64,000 nucleotides of DNA from Ceraceosorus guamensis (GCF_003144195.1 NW_020290021.1:239838-303837), one strand, 5' to 3'; positions 30,901 to 42,940 are shown, counted from the stretch's first letter. The notes: a model not told the origin generated them from the letters alone. Translations and numbers: made by a program.

Positions 30901-33900
30901 ATGCTTCAAAGAGCGCCTGAGGATCATGACTCGGGCTTGCGAGCTATTTACGGCAACGAGATGCGGAAAGTAGGAGCTTCAAGAGATGTTGCTGGCTCCA
31001 CGCAGCACAACAAACCGCGGTCATCCGCACCTCCAACGCGAGCGCCCGTCGCACGGCGCACCCGACAGGCCAGCAATCCAGCGCATAGTCGCACAAGGGA
31101 TACGCCTGCGATCTTAGCTGCCCAAGGACTCCGTCGATGCGATCAGGTCCCTATTTCGGAAGCCTGGGCTGTGTTCGGACACAGAAACGTGGGTACCCTC
31201 CCGCGCGATCGAAGTGCGTCTGTGACATTCCAGGCTGGGTGTGAGCGCGATGCTCGACCAGACGGCTTCGTCGGTCTCTTGCATCGATCGACCGAGGGGT
31301 CAACGCCAGCTGGCGTGCGCGCCGGACAATGCCCGGTGTTAGCGCCTTCAGCACCGCGCCCTGTCGCAATGACGGCGCCATCTCAAGTACGAGCCCTCCC
31401 AGTCAATCTAACGGCAGCGGGCGGTTGTTCTTCATTAAACTCGACGTCTTTGCCAATTCCTCCTTCACGGCCCTGTCAATTCTCAACAGCGCCTCCAACA
31501 AGGGGCAGGCGTCCACACGATATGCCACGCATGATTAATTTGTCTGCGCTGGCTACTCCGTTCGTCGCCGCCGAAGAGTCTGCCAAGATGATCACGGCAG
31601 TGAGCTCTCCTCCCAGTAGCCAAGCGAGGGGAACGAGCTCGACGATGGCTGTCGCTCCATCGAGGGTGGCGTATGCTCTGCCTAGGCGTCCAATGCTACG
31701 TACAGAATCTAGTCAAATTGGATCAGAGACCTCTGTCTCATCCTACGCTTCCAACACGTCTTGGATCTCCCACGGCACCGACGTGTCCTTGCGACCAGGC
31801 GAGATTCTACCAACCGCGCCGTTGCACCTCCGCACGCAGGAGCTCTGCGCCGTGCGACAGAGCCGTCGTGTCTCTGCGACATCTTTCGCGTCCTCAGCAT
31901 CGCTCCATGACAGACACCAGCAGGTGAAGAGAGCCTTAAGACCACTGAAGGACTCACCATGCTCTGCTACCTCCTTCGCAGACCAGCGGTACGGTAGCCC
32001 CATCGTACCTTGGTCGGAACATTGTGGCTCTTCTCTGCCGACTCTGCTAGAGCCACCGTCATCCAAGCGCGCCTGCCGCTTGCACTTGAGCCACCAACCT
32101 TGGCGAAGCTTTTCAGCGAACCTTCCAGACCTTCACAAAGGGACATTTGTCGGCTCGCGTGCCACTGTAGGACCCGCAACGGGAAAGCACGCCCGTGTCC
32201 ACTCTGCACATTCGTTATCCTTCTCCGAGCTACGGTTGCCGTCCATCCACATACCAGAGAGGTTGCGGCATTTTTCGCCTGGTAGTCTACGCAGCTGGAA
32301 GGATTCTTACCAGGGCTTTAAAGCTAGTTCCGGTAAGCAGTGTGCTCTTGAAGAAGTTCTGGGGGCGCCTAGCTCTGGCGACGAAGGTCCGTACGCGATC
32401 TGCAAAGCTGTTGCCGAAGACGCGGCCAGCAGCCGGAAGAGCTCTGCGTCTAGCTTACAAGAGCGCTCCGTCAATTCGAGTCGATGCCACGACTTGCAGT
32501 CTTTCAGCAAACAACATCCGCGAAGTTACGCTGCTGTTGCCGCTCGATCAGGGCCGAAAATGGCGCGTTCAGACGGACCACGTCGCGGTTTGCTCTCGCT
32601 TCGTCGCTCCCAAGAGGCCACGAATACGCGCCCTCTGTCACCACAGCAGACGGGTCCAGCTAGACTTCAGAGGCAGGAGCAGCCCAGCCAAGCTGTGCTC
32701 AATCATCATGCGAGGGTCAATGCTGCAACTTACCCATCGGAGCCGCCCACGTTGCCTCCTATCTTGCCACCAGTGCGCATCACTGGAGAACCCTTACTCA
32801 ATCTGAATTCATGGGGCAATCTGGACTTTGGCACAACGGACTCAAAGCGTGCCTCGCGATCAGCAAGATCGATCAAGTCTAATCGCTATTCGAGGATTTC
32901 AAATCGCAGCGAGCTGCCACCGTTCCTGCGTCCTGGCGGTGACTCGCATCTACCGTCGTCCTCGGGTCAACGCGCACGTGACCCGCATCAGCTCCGAGCC
33001 TCACCTATCAGACGTGACGCTTTCCAGCGACTGCCTGATACCAAATCTGAGTCACGTCCAACAACCGCTCCTCACCCCATACGTGAGCAGAGCCACGCGC
33101 AGAATGTGTCTCAGCCCAGACGCGAGCCCGGGCACCAGCAGAGCGCTTCTCAGGGTCGTGCCTTGCCTCGCCGAGGTTCTCAACGCGTCACGCCTTTGCA
33201 TCACCAAAGAGCTGTCTTCACAAGGAAAGCAAGCACGGTCCCGGTGGACGTGACACCTGCGTCGCTACCAATACCTCTTCCGGTGGCGGATGAGACACCT
33301 GACCACTTGGGACCCCAGGTGCGCATCAACACCACCTCGCTTGGCACGATAATCTATACTGGTAATGCGCCACAAGATGCTCGGTCATTGAACGGGGGCG
33401 CTTCAGACACTTTGCCGTTTTCCCAACGAGCTCCAGCTGCTCCAGCACCAACGCAGGAGGCAAGCCAAGACGCAGCTTCACATTGCGGTCGGCGCAATGT
33501 CGTTGACCCGACGACAAAGTCATCGGCAGCCTATAGCACGAGGAGCGACCAGGCGGTCGCCCCTCAATCTCGTCAAAGGGCAGGGTCGAATGCTTCGCGG
33601 AGTACAAAAGTGAATGTTCCGGTACGCGCCCCTCAGCAATATCTACACGACACACGTGAAGTTCATAGGCCACCGGAACTCAGAACAATGCTACCTCAAA
33701 GTCGATCCCGAGCAGACTCGGCCGCGACGCGGAGCGCCAATGTGTGCCCTCCTGCACCTTCCGCTAGGCAATATGTGCGAGACGTGCGTGGTCCTCTTTT
33801 CACGTTGGATGCCACGACGATGATACCACGCTCTCGACCACGAGCAGAATCTACGGCATCACGCATTGCCAATGTGTGCCCTGCCGCACGCTCCGCCAAG

Positions 33901-35085
33901 AATTCCCTGCCTGACACGCACGCAACAGCAATACCGCATCGGCAAGCAAGCACGTCGGGCATCTCAGCATCCGCACGCATGTTTGCGCCGCCCAGCACGA
34001 GCCAGCTGCGGGCTCGCCCTCAGGCGCAATTGGGAGATTCGCAGCGTGAAGGCAGCAGCGTGCTTGCCAACCCCAATTCAGGACAGAACGATGTGCGCAC
34101 GCCTCGGCCACCACAAGCACTCAATCCACACGAAGTGACATCGCAAGTATCATCGAGCGAGGATGAGCTGGGCCATGGAGTTCAAAGAAGCCGCCAGCAG
34201 CGAGCGCAAGTGGCTTGTTCGCCTCGAACAGACGATGAGGCAAGCAAGCTTTGGAAGCATTTGGAGCAGCGTTTGGGTGTCAACTTATCGTGCGCCCAAG
34301 GAGAAGGGCATGACGGCTCTGATCGTGCTGCTGCAAAATGCGGACCTGCTCCAAAAGCGGATATCGACGATGCCGTGTCTGCAGTACAGACGGCATGGCA
34401 AAAGACGGTCAAGATGGATGCTCAGTCTTCACAAGCTACCAGAGCTTCCGAAGCAGGCACCGAGTCTAGCGTCAGATCCACGCACAGCAGGCGCGCGCCG
34501 GTCGGATGGATCTCTGAAAGGGGAAGTCAGGACAGCACCCTTTCTGGGTCTCGCATCCCTGTGCCCATTAGCCAGAAGAGGGCAAGCGTGACGTCTTGTG
34601 CAGGCGGCACCTCGCGCATTCCTAGACCGCCACTCAAAGCTCGGCCAGTGAATGCGCGTAACCGGGATTTGTCTGTGCTGCCAACATCGATCCAATCCAG
34701 AGTGGCTCCACCAAACGCGCGGGCGAGAGGCGAGTTTGGAGTGGGAAGGCCGCGCGCAGACACAGAAACGAGCGTCTCCCTCTCTGCCACCTCTGGCATC
34801 TCCTCGGATAGCGAGTCATCTCAAGAAGGTGCAAAGACTCCGAAAGACTTGCGAGCTGCAAGTCCAGTGGCAAACAAGCAGCCGACGTGCAGCTCTTCTC
34901 CAGTCGCCATGACGCTCCTCGCTTTGCGAAGCAACACCATTCGACGCTCCGTCAGACAGGCCATCGACGACAGAGATTTCGGCATGGAAGACGAAAATAT
35001 TGACTACATTGGAGTGGCCCCGCGCCTTACGGCCCAAAGGTACGCGGAAAATAACGCTGCGCTCGCCGAGCTTGGCTGCTCTTGA
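30901..35085 (+). CDS. Large Ser/Arg-rich orphan protein with 44-residue tandem repeats
   Basis: One uninterrupted open frame of 1394 residues from ATG 30901 (the GTG at 30871 extends it by 10). Frame length alone makes it a real gene, since shadows here stop within 200 codons. Composition is Ser, Arg, Pro, Ala and Gln rich and mostly disordered. No enzyme motif or membrane helix is seen. Three tandem copies of a 44-residue unit are at about residues 888-1019, the middle copy starting PQSRSRADSAATRSANVCPP. Most conserved-looking is the C-terminal end, TIRRSVRQAIDDRDFGMED and DYIGVAPRLTAQRYAENNAAL, about 55 residues and probably folded. SxxxSR-type sites suggest phosphorylation. I recognise no family; it may be a lineage-specific regulatory or cytoskeletal scaffold, but that is a guess. 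Confidence 0.8.
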   Translation: MLQRAPEDHDSGLRAIYGNEMRKVGASRDVAGSTQHNKPRSSAPPTRAPVARRTRQASNPAHSRTRDTPAILAAQGLRRCDQVPISEAWAVFGHRNVGTLPRDRSASVTFQAGCERDARPDGFVGLLHRSTEGSTPAGVRAGQCPVLAPSAPRPVAMTAPSQVRALPVNLTAAGGCSSLNSTSLPIPPSRPCQFSTAPPTRGRRPHDMPRMINLSALATPFVAAEESAKMITAVSSPPSSQARGTSSTMAVAPSRVAYALPRRPMLRTESSQIGSETSVSSYASNTSWISHGTDVSLRPGEILPTAPLHLRTQELCAVRQSRRVSATSFASSASLHDRHQQVKRALRPLKDSPCSATSFADQRYGSPIVPWSEHCGSSLPTLLEPPSSKRACRLHLSHQPWRSFSANLPDLHKGTFVGSRATVGPATGKHARVHSAHSLSFSELRLPSIHIPERLRHFSPGSLRSWKDSYQGFKASSGKQCALEEVLGAPSSGDEGPYAICKAVAEDAASSRKSSASSLQERSVNSSRCHDLQSFSKQHPRSYAAVAARSGPKMARSDGPRRGLLSLRRSQEATNTRPLSPQQTGPARLQRQEQPSQAVLNHHARVNAATYPSEPPTLPPILPPVRITGEPLLNLNSWGNLDFGTTDSKRASRSARSIKSNRYSRISNRSELPPFLRPGGDSHLPSSSGQRARDPHQLRASPIRRDAFQRLPDTKSESRPTTAPHPIREQSHAQNVSQPRREPGHQQSASQGRALPRRGSQRVTPLHHQRAVFTRKASTVPVDVTPASLPIPLPVADETPDHLGPQVRINTTSLGTIIYTGNAPQDARSLNGGASDTLPFSQRAPAAPAPTQEASQDAASHCGRRNVVDPTTKSSAAYSTRSDQAVAPQSRQRAGSNASRSTKVNVPVRAPQQYLHDTREVHRPPELRTMLPQSRSRADSAATRSANVCPPAPSARQYVRDVRGPLFTLDATTMIPRSRPRAESTASRIANVCPAARSAKNSLPDTHATAIPHRQASTSGISASARMFAPPSTSQLRARPQAQLGDSQREGSSVLANPNSGQNDVRTPRPPQALNPHEVTSQVSSSEDELGHGVQRSRQQRAQVACSPRTDDEASKLWKHLEQRLGVNLSCAQGEGHDGSDRAAAKCGPAPKADIDDAVSAVQTAWQKTVKMDAQSSQATRASEAGTESSVRSTHSRRAPVGWISERGSQDSTLSGSRIPVPISQKRASVTSCAGGTSRIPRPPLKARPVNARNRDLSVLPTSIQSRVAPPNARARGEFGVGRPRADTETSVSLSATSGISSDSESSQEGAKTPKDLRAASPVANKQPTCSSSPVAMTLLALRSNTIRRSVRQAIDDRDFGMEDENIDYIGVAPRLTAQRYAENNAALAELGCS
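33562..33957 (+). repeat. Three tandem 132-bp (44-residue) units inside the orphan gene
   Basis: Units start at 33562, 33694 and 33826, exactly 132 bp apart, and each begins with the sense P[QR]SR.RA.S.ASR..NV.P. Spacing is a multiple of three, so the frame is kept. The third unit is the most diverged towards its end. The units have clear amino-acid similarity but many synonymous and replacement differences, so the duplication is not recent. Confidence 0.8.
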
Positions 35086-35228
35086 GCAAACACATTCTTT
35101 TGTACACATACTCTCCGTTTTACACCATCACGGCATCAAGCGTGGTGGCCGGACCACCACCCCTCTGTCGCTCCTAAGTAATCAATGTCTACTTCCTGTG
35201 GCATTCTTGCGTGTTGGTGCTATGATTG

Positions 35229-37285
35229 TCAATATCGTACACGTCCCTTGACTCTAGGGAAGGTGACACAGTCTTTGAGGTTCGAGGTATCGGTGAGCCA
35301 ACTGAGTAGCCGTTCCATCCCCAACCCGAATCCGCCATGGGGAGCGGTGCCGAATCTTCTCAGATCCGAAGCATACCATTCCATCTGCTTCTTAGCCTTC
35401 TCGCTCCAGCCCAAGGAACTCAGCTTTTCTTGAATGACTTCTGGGCGTGTCTCTCGAAGGCTCCCTCCTACCAGCTCGCCCATCCCAGGGACTAGCAGGT
35501 CGAAACAGTCCACAGTCGGTCCTGTGTAACCTTCGCTCCCCCCCTGATCGCTGGACGGAGCACCTGCAGAGGCGCGCATGTAAAATGGCTTGCTGTGAGC
35601 AGGATAGTGCGTGATGAAAACAGGGCCATCCTCTGCCAATGCTGCTTCGTGCTCCGTGGCCAGAGGCTGACCGGCTATCGGCTCCGTGCGGAATCCTGCA
35701 GATTCATGTATTTGCCGCAGCTGCGTGATGGCTTGCGAATACGTCATTCGAGTCCATGGTCGGTCGAACGGAATCTCGTCCAAGGCACTTGGAGGTCGCG
35801 AAAGACTCAACTCCTTGATTTTTTGCTTCTCTTCCCACACATCCCAGCTTAAATTCCGAAATTCTCTCGCTGGCGGAGCTCCGATCAAGAAGTCCGCATC
35901 CTCGTCGCCTTCGCCTCCCAGAAACAGCGTCGCAGGCTCGCGCCACTCAGCACCAAAAAGCGCGAGGGCAGACGCTTTGACGGATCCTTCAACGATCGTC
36001 ATGACCTCCTCCAGCGCCACCTGAGGATCATCTGAGGTGACCATCTCCACCTCCGCCATCCAAAATTCGGCCAGGTGACGGTTGGTAGCGCTCCCTTCCG
36101 CTCTGAAAGCCGGTGAAAGCGTCCAGATCCGATTCAGTCCGTGCATGATGGCTTCTAGGTGTAATTGCGCCGAGACGCTCAGATATGCTGGTTGACCGGA
36201 CCAAAAGGCTTGCAGTTGGTTGTCCGATGTGGTCGGCTGTGATGTTTCAGCGTTGGTCGAATGCTCGTGATCCATGCCATTCTCCGCTGGTGAGATTTCT
36301 GCAGCGCCAGCCTTCGGCTGATCCACCTTCTTCAGATCTGAGTCAGCAACAATCTGAAACACTTCTCCGGCACCTTCACAGTCCGAAGAGGTGATGATCG
36401 GAGTGGTAACTTTGATGAATTCGTTTCTCGCAAAGTAGTCAGCCAGGCCTCGCTCGAGGCAATCTCGAGAGCGAAGCAGAGCTGCGTGCCTCATGTCGCG
36501 CGAACGAAGATGGGCGTGCGCTCGCAAGGTCTCAGTCGGATTGTTCTCGCCTTGGAGTGGCACTGGATAAGACTGTGATCGGTAGCTAGATGTGAGCGCT
36601 TGCCGCTCTTACATAGGCTATTGCATGTGCATAAAAGTGGCATGTACGCAGACTGAAAACTCACAGCAGAGTCACAAACTGCTACTACGCGAGCAGAGGT
36701 AGCTCTCAATTCTACATCATCGCCTCCGCTCGCCCTTCCATCCTTCTTCCTGACCTCGCATAGGGCACCTTCGATCTCCAGGGATGCGCCCGGACTAAGT
36801 CTGCTCCCAAGCTCTTCTCTGAGCTGAGGTGACAAGACAATCTGCAGATGATTGTCCGCTGACATGCTTCCATCCACCAAGGAGACAAAGCTCACTTTGC
36901 GGTGGTCTCGGACGCTCCTGGCCCAGCCTCTTACCTTGACCGGCTTCGCGCCCTGAAGATAGCTATCCCCGCGATCTCGATCGGCATCATTCCGACAAGC
37001 TTTCACGAGGCTGTTCAACGTCGGCGGAAGCTCCACGCTTTCTTCCTGAGCTCGAGCGGTCTCTGATCCCGACGCGGAGACTCTTGCGGAAGTCGCAAAA
37101 TGACGTCCATGCGGTGCGCTCGGGTTTGCACACCGCCTAAAACGTTCTGGCTGGGCAGCGATCCAACGGGGGCTGTGAGCGCAAATGACAGGCAAAGTGT
37201 GCTGCGATTGCCTGCTGCTGGTGTGGACCATTCGCAGAGCCGACATCAGAGCCGTTTCGCCACGCAGAGTGGTGGCTCGAAGCAT
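35229..37285 (-). CDS. SLM5: Mitochondrial asparaginyl-tRNA synthetase
   Basis: Class IIb enzyme charging mitochondrial tRNA-Asn. Two reverse-strand exons, 37285-36665 and 36572-35229, for 654 residues. It starts at ATG 37285 with a long presequence rich in Arg, Ser, His and Thr (MLRATTLRGETALMSALRMV), as expected for matrix import. The OB-fold anticodon domain (VKVRGWARSVRDHRKVSFVS) follows. The splice gives SYPVPLQGENNPTETLRAH, then motif 1 (RNEFIKVTTPIITSSDCEGA), motif 2 (IWTLSPAFRAEGSATNRHLA) and motif 3 (HGGFGLGMERLLSWL). FWSGQPAYLSVSAQLHLEA is the AsnRS-type adenylate region. An acidic/Gln-rich insert of about 40 residues (near KKVDQPKAGAAE) precedes that. It shares its last bases with the orphan's downstream region (143 bp between stops). 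Confidence 0.93.
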
Positions 37286-38045
37286 GCCTGCAATGAGGTG
37301 AAAATGCTGGGATGCCTGTCGACCAGGAATCAATGGGAGGACAGGAGGGAAGCCTGCCTTTGGGGTGGGTCCGGATGTAGTTGGTGCTGCGCTCGTGTCC
37401 TTCCTGTCTGTGCAGACCTTTATAACCCTGCAGCTATCGGGAATTGCTTGTGGCTACAGTCTGGTCTGAGCTCAACGCGACATATACGACCGCCTTGCCT
37501 CTCTCCCTTGTCCCCTTTGCGACGATCGATGTTGTTGATGATGATGTTCAGCGTCAAGCTCCTCGTGAATTGCTTCCTATGTTCTCTAAGACGCACGCCT
37601 GATGCTGGCTGCATGCATGATGCGCGTGGCTGCGTGTACAGAACCGAGAACACGTGACACAGTTTTGTGAGCGTCCCATAATCAAAATGTCCGTGCACGC
37701 TGCTGGGGTGATGCGAGTCTTGAGTGGTCAACGCGTCGGTGGTCGAGAGCAAAGCGTCATATATATATATGTGGACACGCACATGCGCTTTTGAATTCCT
37801 GCAGCAGTCACAGCGACAACCCTCCTCGTCTACTTCCATCATTCCGTTGAATTCAAATCTCCGCACTCTCCTTCAAAGCAACCCAGATCAAGCGTCTTTG
37901 AAGCAGCAATAGCCAGACTCGCGAGTACAGGCACTCTCTCTCACAAAATCGAACACCGTCTCGCTCGAGGAGTCACCTGCTCGTTTACCCATTTGCCACC
38001 GCCGTCCTTCGATCCATTCGCTCAGCCAGACGACACGTAGCCACA
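37286..38045. other. Divergent promoter region of AsnRS and UBA1
   Basis: About 0.76 kb between the two starts. Holds an ATATATATATAT tract at 37758-37769 (TATA-like, about 280 bp before the UBA1 ATG) and pyrimidine-rich DNA just before UBA1. Nothing else recognised. Confidence 0.5.
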
Positions 38046-41000
38046 ATGCCAGCAATGGACGTGGATGCGCCTCAGTCGTCCATCGACGAGGGCCTCTACT
38101 CTCGTCAGCTTTATGTGCTGGGCCACGATGCAATGAAGCGCATGGCCGTGTCCAATGTCCTGGTCGTCGGTCTGCGAGGTTTAGGAGTCGAAGTAGCCAA
38201 GAACATTTGCTTGGCAGGTGTCAAATCCGTCACCTTGTTCGATCCTCACACTGTCAACATCGAGGATTTGTCCACTCAATTCTTTCTGAGGCCTGAAGAT
38301 GTGGGAAAGAAGAGCAGAGCTGATGCTACCGCTCCGCGATTAGCAGAGCTCAACACCTACGTGCCTGTACGGGTACTGGAGGAGCCTGCGCTCTCCAAAG
38401 ACGCTCTGTCTAAATTCCAAGTGAGTCAAGGAGCTTCTTGGCGGTGCTATGGCAGTCATTGGCACTCATTCCGTCACCGGAGGAATTGCAAAGGGGGCTG
38501 GGAGGCGGGGAGGGATTCGCGGTATTAAGCCTTATCTCCGGTCTTGCCCTTCCCACGTACGATATCGCGCTGCATTCTTGACAGCAACGGCTGACGCAAA
38601 TTCGCCTCTCCAGGCCGTGGTAGTGACGAACGAGTCTTTGGAAAAGCAGCTGGAGATCAACGATTGGACGCACGGCACCTCGACCCACTTCATCGCTGCA
38701 GACGTGCGAGGCCTGTTCGGATCCGTCTTCAACGACTTTGGACACAAATTCCTCGTCAATGATCCCACCGGCGAGCAGCCCCTCAATGGCATGATCGTAT
38801 CGATCGACTCAGACTCGAATGGTATCGTGACCACGCTCGATGAAACCAGGCATGGACTCGAGGATGGCGACTACGTCTCTTTCAGCGAGGTGCAGGGGAT
38901 GGAGGCCCTGAATGCTGCTGAGCCGCGAAAGGTGACAGTGAAAGGACCATACACCTTCTCCATCGGCGACACCACTGGTATGGGCGAGTACAAGCGCGGA
39001 GGTATCTTTACTCAGGTCAAGCAGCCCAAGACGATTGACTTCAAATCTCTGCGCGAGAGTCTCAAGTCACCAGAACACCTCATCTCTGATTTTGCCAAGT
39101 TCGACAGACCGCCCAGTCTCCATGCTGGCTGGCAAGCCCTATCAGCGTTTTGGAAGTCTCAAGGCAGGCTACCAAAAGCACGCAGTGCCACTGATGCTAA
39201 CGCCGTCCTGGCGCTCGCCCAGGACATCCACAAAGAAAGCGGCGATGAGTCCGAGCTACAAGAAAAGGTAGTCAGGGAGCTCGCATTGCAGGCAACAGGA
39301 GACCTTTCGCCGATGGTCGCTTTCATCGGTGGCTTCGTCGCGCAAGAAGCGCTCAAAGCTTGCTCAGGCAAATTCCATCCTCTCGTACAATACCTTTATG
39401 TCGACTCGCTCGAGTCCTTGCCGGCCAAGGTGCCGGAGCTGCCCGAGTCCGAATTTGCACCGAGGAATTCGAGATACGATGGACAGATTGCCGTTTTTGG
39501 ATCCAGCTTCCAAGAGAAGCTAGCAAACGTCAGGCAATTCCTGGTCGGCTCTGGTGCCATTGGATGCGAGATGCTCAAGAACTGGAGCATGATGGGGCTG
39601 GGTTCCGGACCCGAGGGAGCAATACACGTCACGGACATGGACCAGATCGAAAAGAGTAACCTCAACAGGCAATTCTTGTTCCGACCCAAGGATGTCGGGC
39701 ACTTCAAGGCGGACACGGCTGCTGCTGCAGTAGCTGAGATGAACACCGACCTCAAAGGCAAAATTCACAGCCACCAGAACAGAGTTGGACCCGAGACCGA
39801 GGACGTATACGGCGACGCTTTCTTCGCATCGCTCACGGGCGTCACGAACGCGCTCGACAATGTTCAAGCACGTCAGTATATGGACCGTCGATGCGTTTAC
39901 TACGAAAAGCCCCTGTTGGAAAGCGGCACGTTGGGCACAAAAGCGAACACTCAAGTTGTCTTGCCTCACCTCACTGAGAGCTACTCGAGTTCTCAAGATC
40001 CGCCAGAGAAGTCAATTCCTGTCTGCACGCTCAAGAACTTCCCCAATGCCATCGAACACACCATTCAATGGGCCCGCGAGCAGCTCGACGACTACTTCAC
40101 CAAGCCAGCGGAGAATGTCAATCAGTATTTGACGCAGCCTGACTATGTAGAGACAAGCCTGAAGAGTGGTGGATCACAGAAAGACCAATTGGAGCAGATC
40201 AGGACTTTCTTGGTGGAGGAAAAGCCTATTTCTTTCGAGCAGTGCATCGCTTGGGCAAGGCTGAAGTTTGAAGAGAATTACAGCAACACAATCAGGCAAC
40301 TTCTGTTCTCTTTGCCCGAGGACGCGGTCACCTCAAGCGGTCAGCCTTTTTGGTCAGGTCCGAAGCGTGCTCCCAAGCCCATCACCTTCGATGTCAAGGA
40401 CGTGAGTACCGATTTTTGGCGCCGAGAGACCGCTTTGCTCGCTGACTTAACGAGCGCTGTTCCCAATCCATTAGCCCATCCACCTCGAGTATATTGTCGC
40501 GGCGGCCAACCTGCACGCTTTCAACTACGGTCTCAAAGGCTCAACGGACCCTCAGGTCTTTGCAGAGGTGTTGAGCAAGGTCCAAGTGCCCGAATTTGTG
40601 CCCAAGAGTAACGTCAAGTTTCAAACGAACGAGAAAGAAGCTGCTCAGCCCGCTGAGCCTGCTGCCGCACCAGGCTCAGAAGGTGACTTGACAGAAATTG
40701 CTAGCTCTCTGCCCACGCCTGCTAGCCTTGCTGGATTCAGACTGCAGCCGGTCGATTTTGAGAAGGACGATGACTCGAACCATCATATCGACTACATCAC
40801 TGCCGCGTCCAACCTGAGAGCTATCAATTATGGCATCCAACCTGCTGACAGACACAAAACTAAGGGCATTGCTGGAAAGATCATTCCTGCTATCGCGACT
40901 ACGACCGCAATGGCTACGGGTGAGTGACTCGTCATGCGCGCACAGCGAGTTTGTCTCTGATCAAACTTCTCCAATGTCACGCTCCACAGGTCTCGTCTGC

Positions 41001-41694
41001 TTGGAGCTGTACAAAATCATCGATGGCAAGGATGACATTGAGCAGTACAAGAATGGTGCGTCCAGTGGATTGGGTAGAAGTGTCGAAATCAGGCTTTTTG
41101 AGTGCTGACAGAGCCTTGCTTTGCTTGGCAGCTTTCGTCAACATCGCCCTCCCCTTCATGGCGTTCTCTGAGCCCATCGCTGCTCCGAAATTCAAGTATC
41201 CCAGTCCCGACGGAGAAGTTACATGGACGCTGTGGTCCAGGTGAGACTTCACTGTCGTACAGAACAACAGTTTCGCGCAAGTCTGACTCCGCGGCATTCA
41301 CTCGCAGATTCAAGGTGCCCGGCAACCCAACATTGCAAGAGTTCTTGCGCCTGTTTGAGGAGAAGCATGGCTTGGAGATTACGATGCTCTCTTCGGGTGT
41401 GTCCATGCTTTTCTCTGGATTCATGCCGCCAAAGAAGAGGGAAGAGAGGCTTAAGATGTCCATGAAGGAGCTGGTGGAGAATGTCAGCAAGAAGCCTGTG
41501 CCACCTGTGAGTACCGACGCGGACATGCTAGAGCTTTCGACCCTCTGTTCGAGCTGACTTGGTGCCCATCCGCGTTTGTGCAATGTTTGCAGCATGCCCG
41601 CTGGTCCGTCTTTGAAGCGATGACCGATTCGGTCGTGACGCAGGACGACGTCGAGGTGCCCTTCATCCAGGTTGAGCTTCAACCTGCTGCCTAG
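38046..41694 (+). CDS. UBA1: Ubiquitin-activating enzyme E1
   Basis: Activates ubiquitin with ATP and passes it to E2 enzymes. Seven exons: 38046-38420, 38614-40401, 40475-40919, 40990-41055, 41132-41240, 41308-41506 and 41593-41694, giving 1027 residues (yeast Uba1 has 1024). Seen in order: the inactive adenylation half ([33 protein letters not shown]), first catalytic Cys half-domain, active adenylation half with [17 protein letters not shown] and [17 protein letters not shown], the catalytic Cys596 in [16 protein letters not shown], and the C-terminal ubiquitin-fold domain ending [15 protein letters not shown]. Every exon junction restores a conserved stretch, for example [11 protein letters not shown]. 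The protein has a Lys-poor acid linker before [16 protein letters not shown]. No second E1 is in the window. Confidence 0.96.
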
Positions 41695-42477
41695 GCGCGC
41701 GGACACATCGCTCGAAGCTAGGACTCCACATGTATGCCATACGGGCCACGGATGGGCAAAGAGAGCAAAGAAGTAGAAATTTTGCGAACGGGTCGTGATG
41801 CGTGATTCGTGCGCTGGCGCTCTGAAGTCGGGGGGGCAGAGATTGGTTCCATGACAATGTCGAAACAGACCTCTGATTTTTCCGTCAGGAGCTCAGCGCC
41901 GGACTTTCACTGCGCAAATCTGACAGCGATGTCAAACAGAGCCGCCCGCTGCCTCGCGTGGAGGATAAAGGGGGGCGGGCACGCACGACCCTTGCGGTGG
42001 TGCTCAAGCGCCGCCCAGGCGCAGTTGGCCGCACGGCACACGCACCGATCGGGATGTTCCCCGCTAGATTCCCTTGTCGAGCGCACAATCCCACGTTGTA
42101 GTCAAGTATGGAGCACAAGATTCGATTTGTACATTTTCCTCTGATTGTCTAGAGCCACGTGTGCGAACTCCATAAACAGCAGCAATTCCCCACCCCCCCT
42201 CAACAAATTTCCGCCATGCCTTTTCCACCAAGAAAAAGTTGGCGAACGTCGAAATCGTGATTCTTTTGCCCCCTCCTCCCCTTTTCGTCGCCCTTCGCAT
42301 GGTCATCTGCGTGCTTCGTTGGCCCCTCCATGCCCGCTTTCACCTCCTACATGACGTGGAAAGCTGCATCGAGTACACATTCGGCGAGACACGCGTGCTC
42401 GGATTTCAACTTTTGAACACCTGGCCGGATGGTGAACGGATTGATGACGTTGGGCCAAAAGTTGTGTTGGGATGCGA
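41695..42477. other. Intergenic region between UBA1 and the bL33m gene
   Basis: About 0.78 kb, convergent (3' end of UBA1 and of bL33m). Poly-C/poly-G short runs (ggggggc, ccccccc) occur; no gene seen. Confidence 0.5.
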
Positions 42478-42940
42478 TTACTTTTTGACTTCCTTGAAGA
42501 GGACGTGCCTCTTGACTGGAAGAGCAGCCAGCATGAGCAGAGAAAGGGCGCTTTCAGCAATCTTTGACGAAGAGCGAAGCCGAAACGTCGCGAGACTTTC
42601 GGCAAGTGGTGATCAGGTCCGGTGCAGACCAAGCTTCCTCCTGTTCCTTCCAAAAAGCCCGGCCCCAGCACAGTCCAGGCCTGCGCTTCTCGCCCTCTGA
42701 ATACCTTGACCAACACCATTCAACGCTCCTCATGATTTCGCTCGCATCCTTACTCGCCAATGCCAGCCCGACCAGCCAATAATGTGCAAAGGTAGAAAAA
42801 AACAACTCACCAACAGGATCATACTTCATCTTTGCCAATTTATCAGCTACGCGCAACCTCTTGGTAGTGTAATAGTATCCCGTTCCCGCAGTGGACATCA
42901 AGCGAGTGATCAGCACTCTCGCCCTGGCTTTGGCCGCCAT
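42478..42940 (-). CDS. MRPL39: Mitochondrial large-subunit ribosomal protein bL33
   Basis: Very short protein of 55 residues in two exons, 42940-42811 and 42515-42478, separated by a 295-nt intron. The splice joins KYDPV to VKRHVLFKEVKK. The reading MAAKARARVLITRLMSTAGTG, then YYYTTKRLRVADKLAKMKYDP, is the bL33 fold with the RNA-binding TKR. Length and sequence fit the yeast Mrpl39/bacterial L33 family (50-70 residues). A naive reading of the first exon runs on through the intron to a false 128-residue protein. The intron is more than half of the gene and longer than most introns here. Confidence 0.9.
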
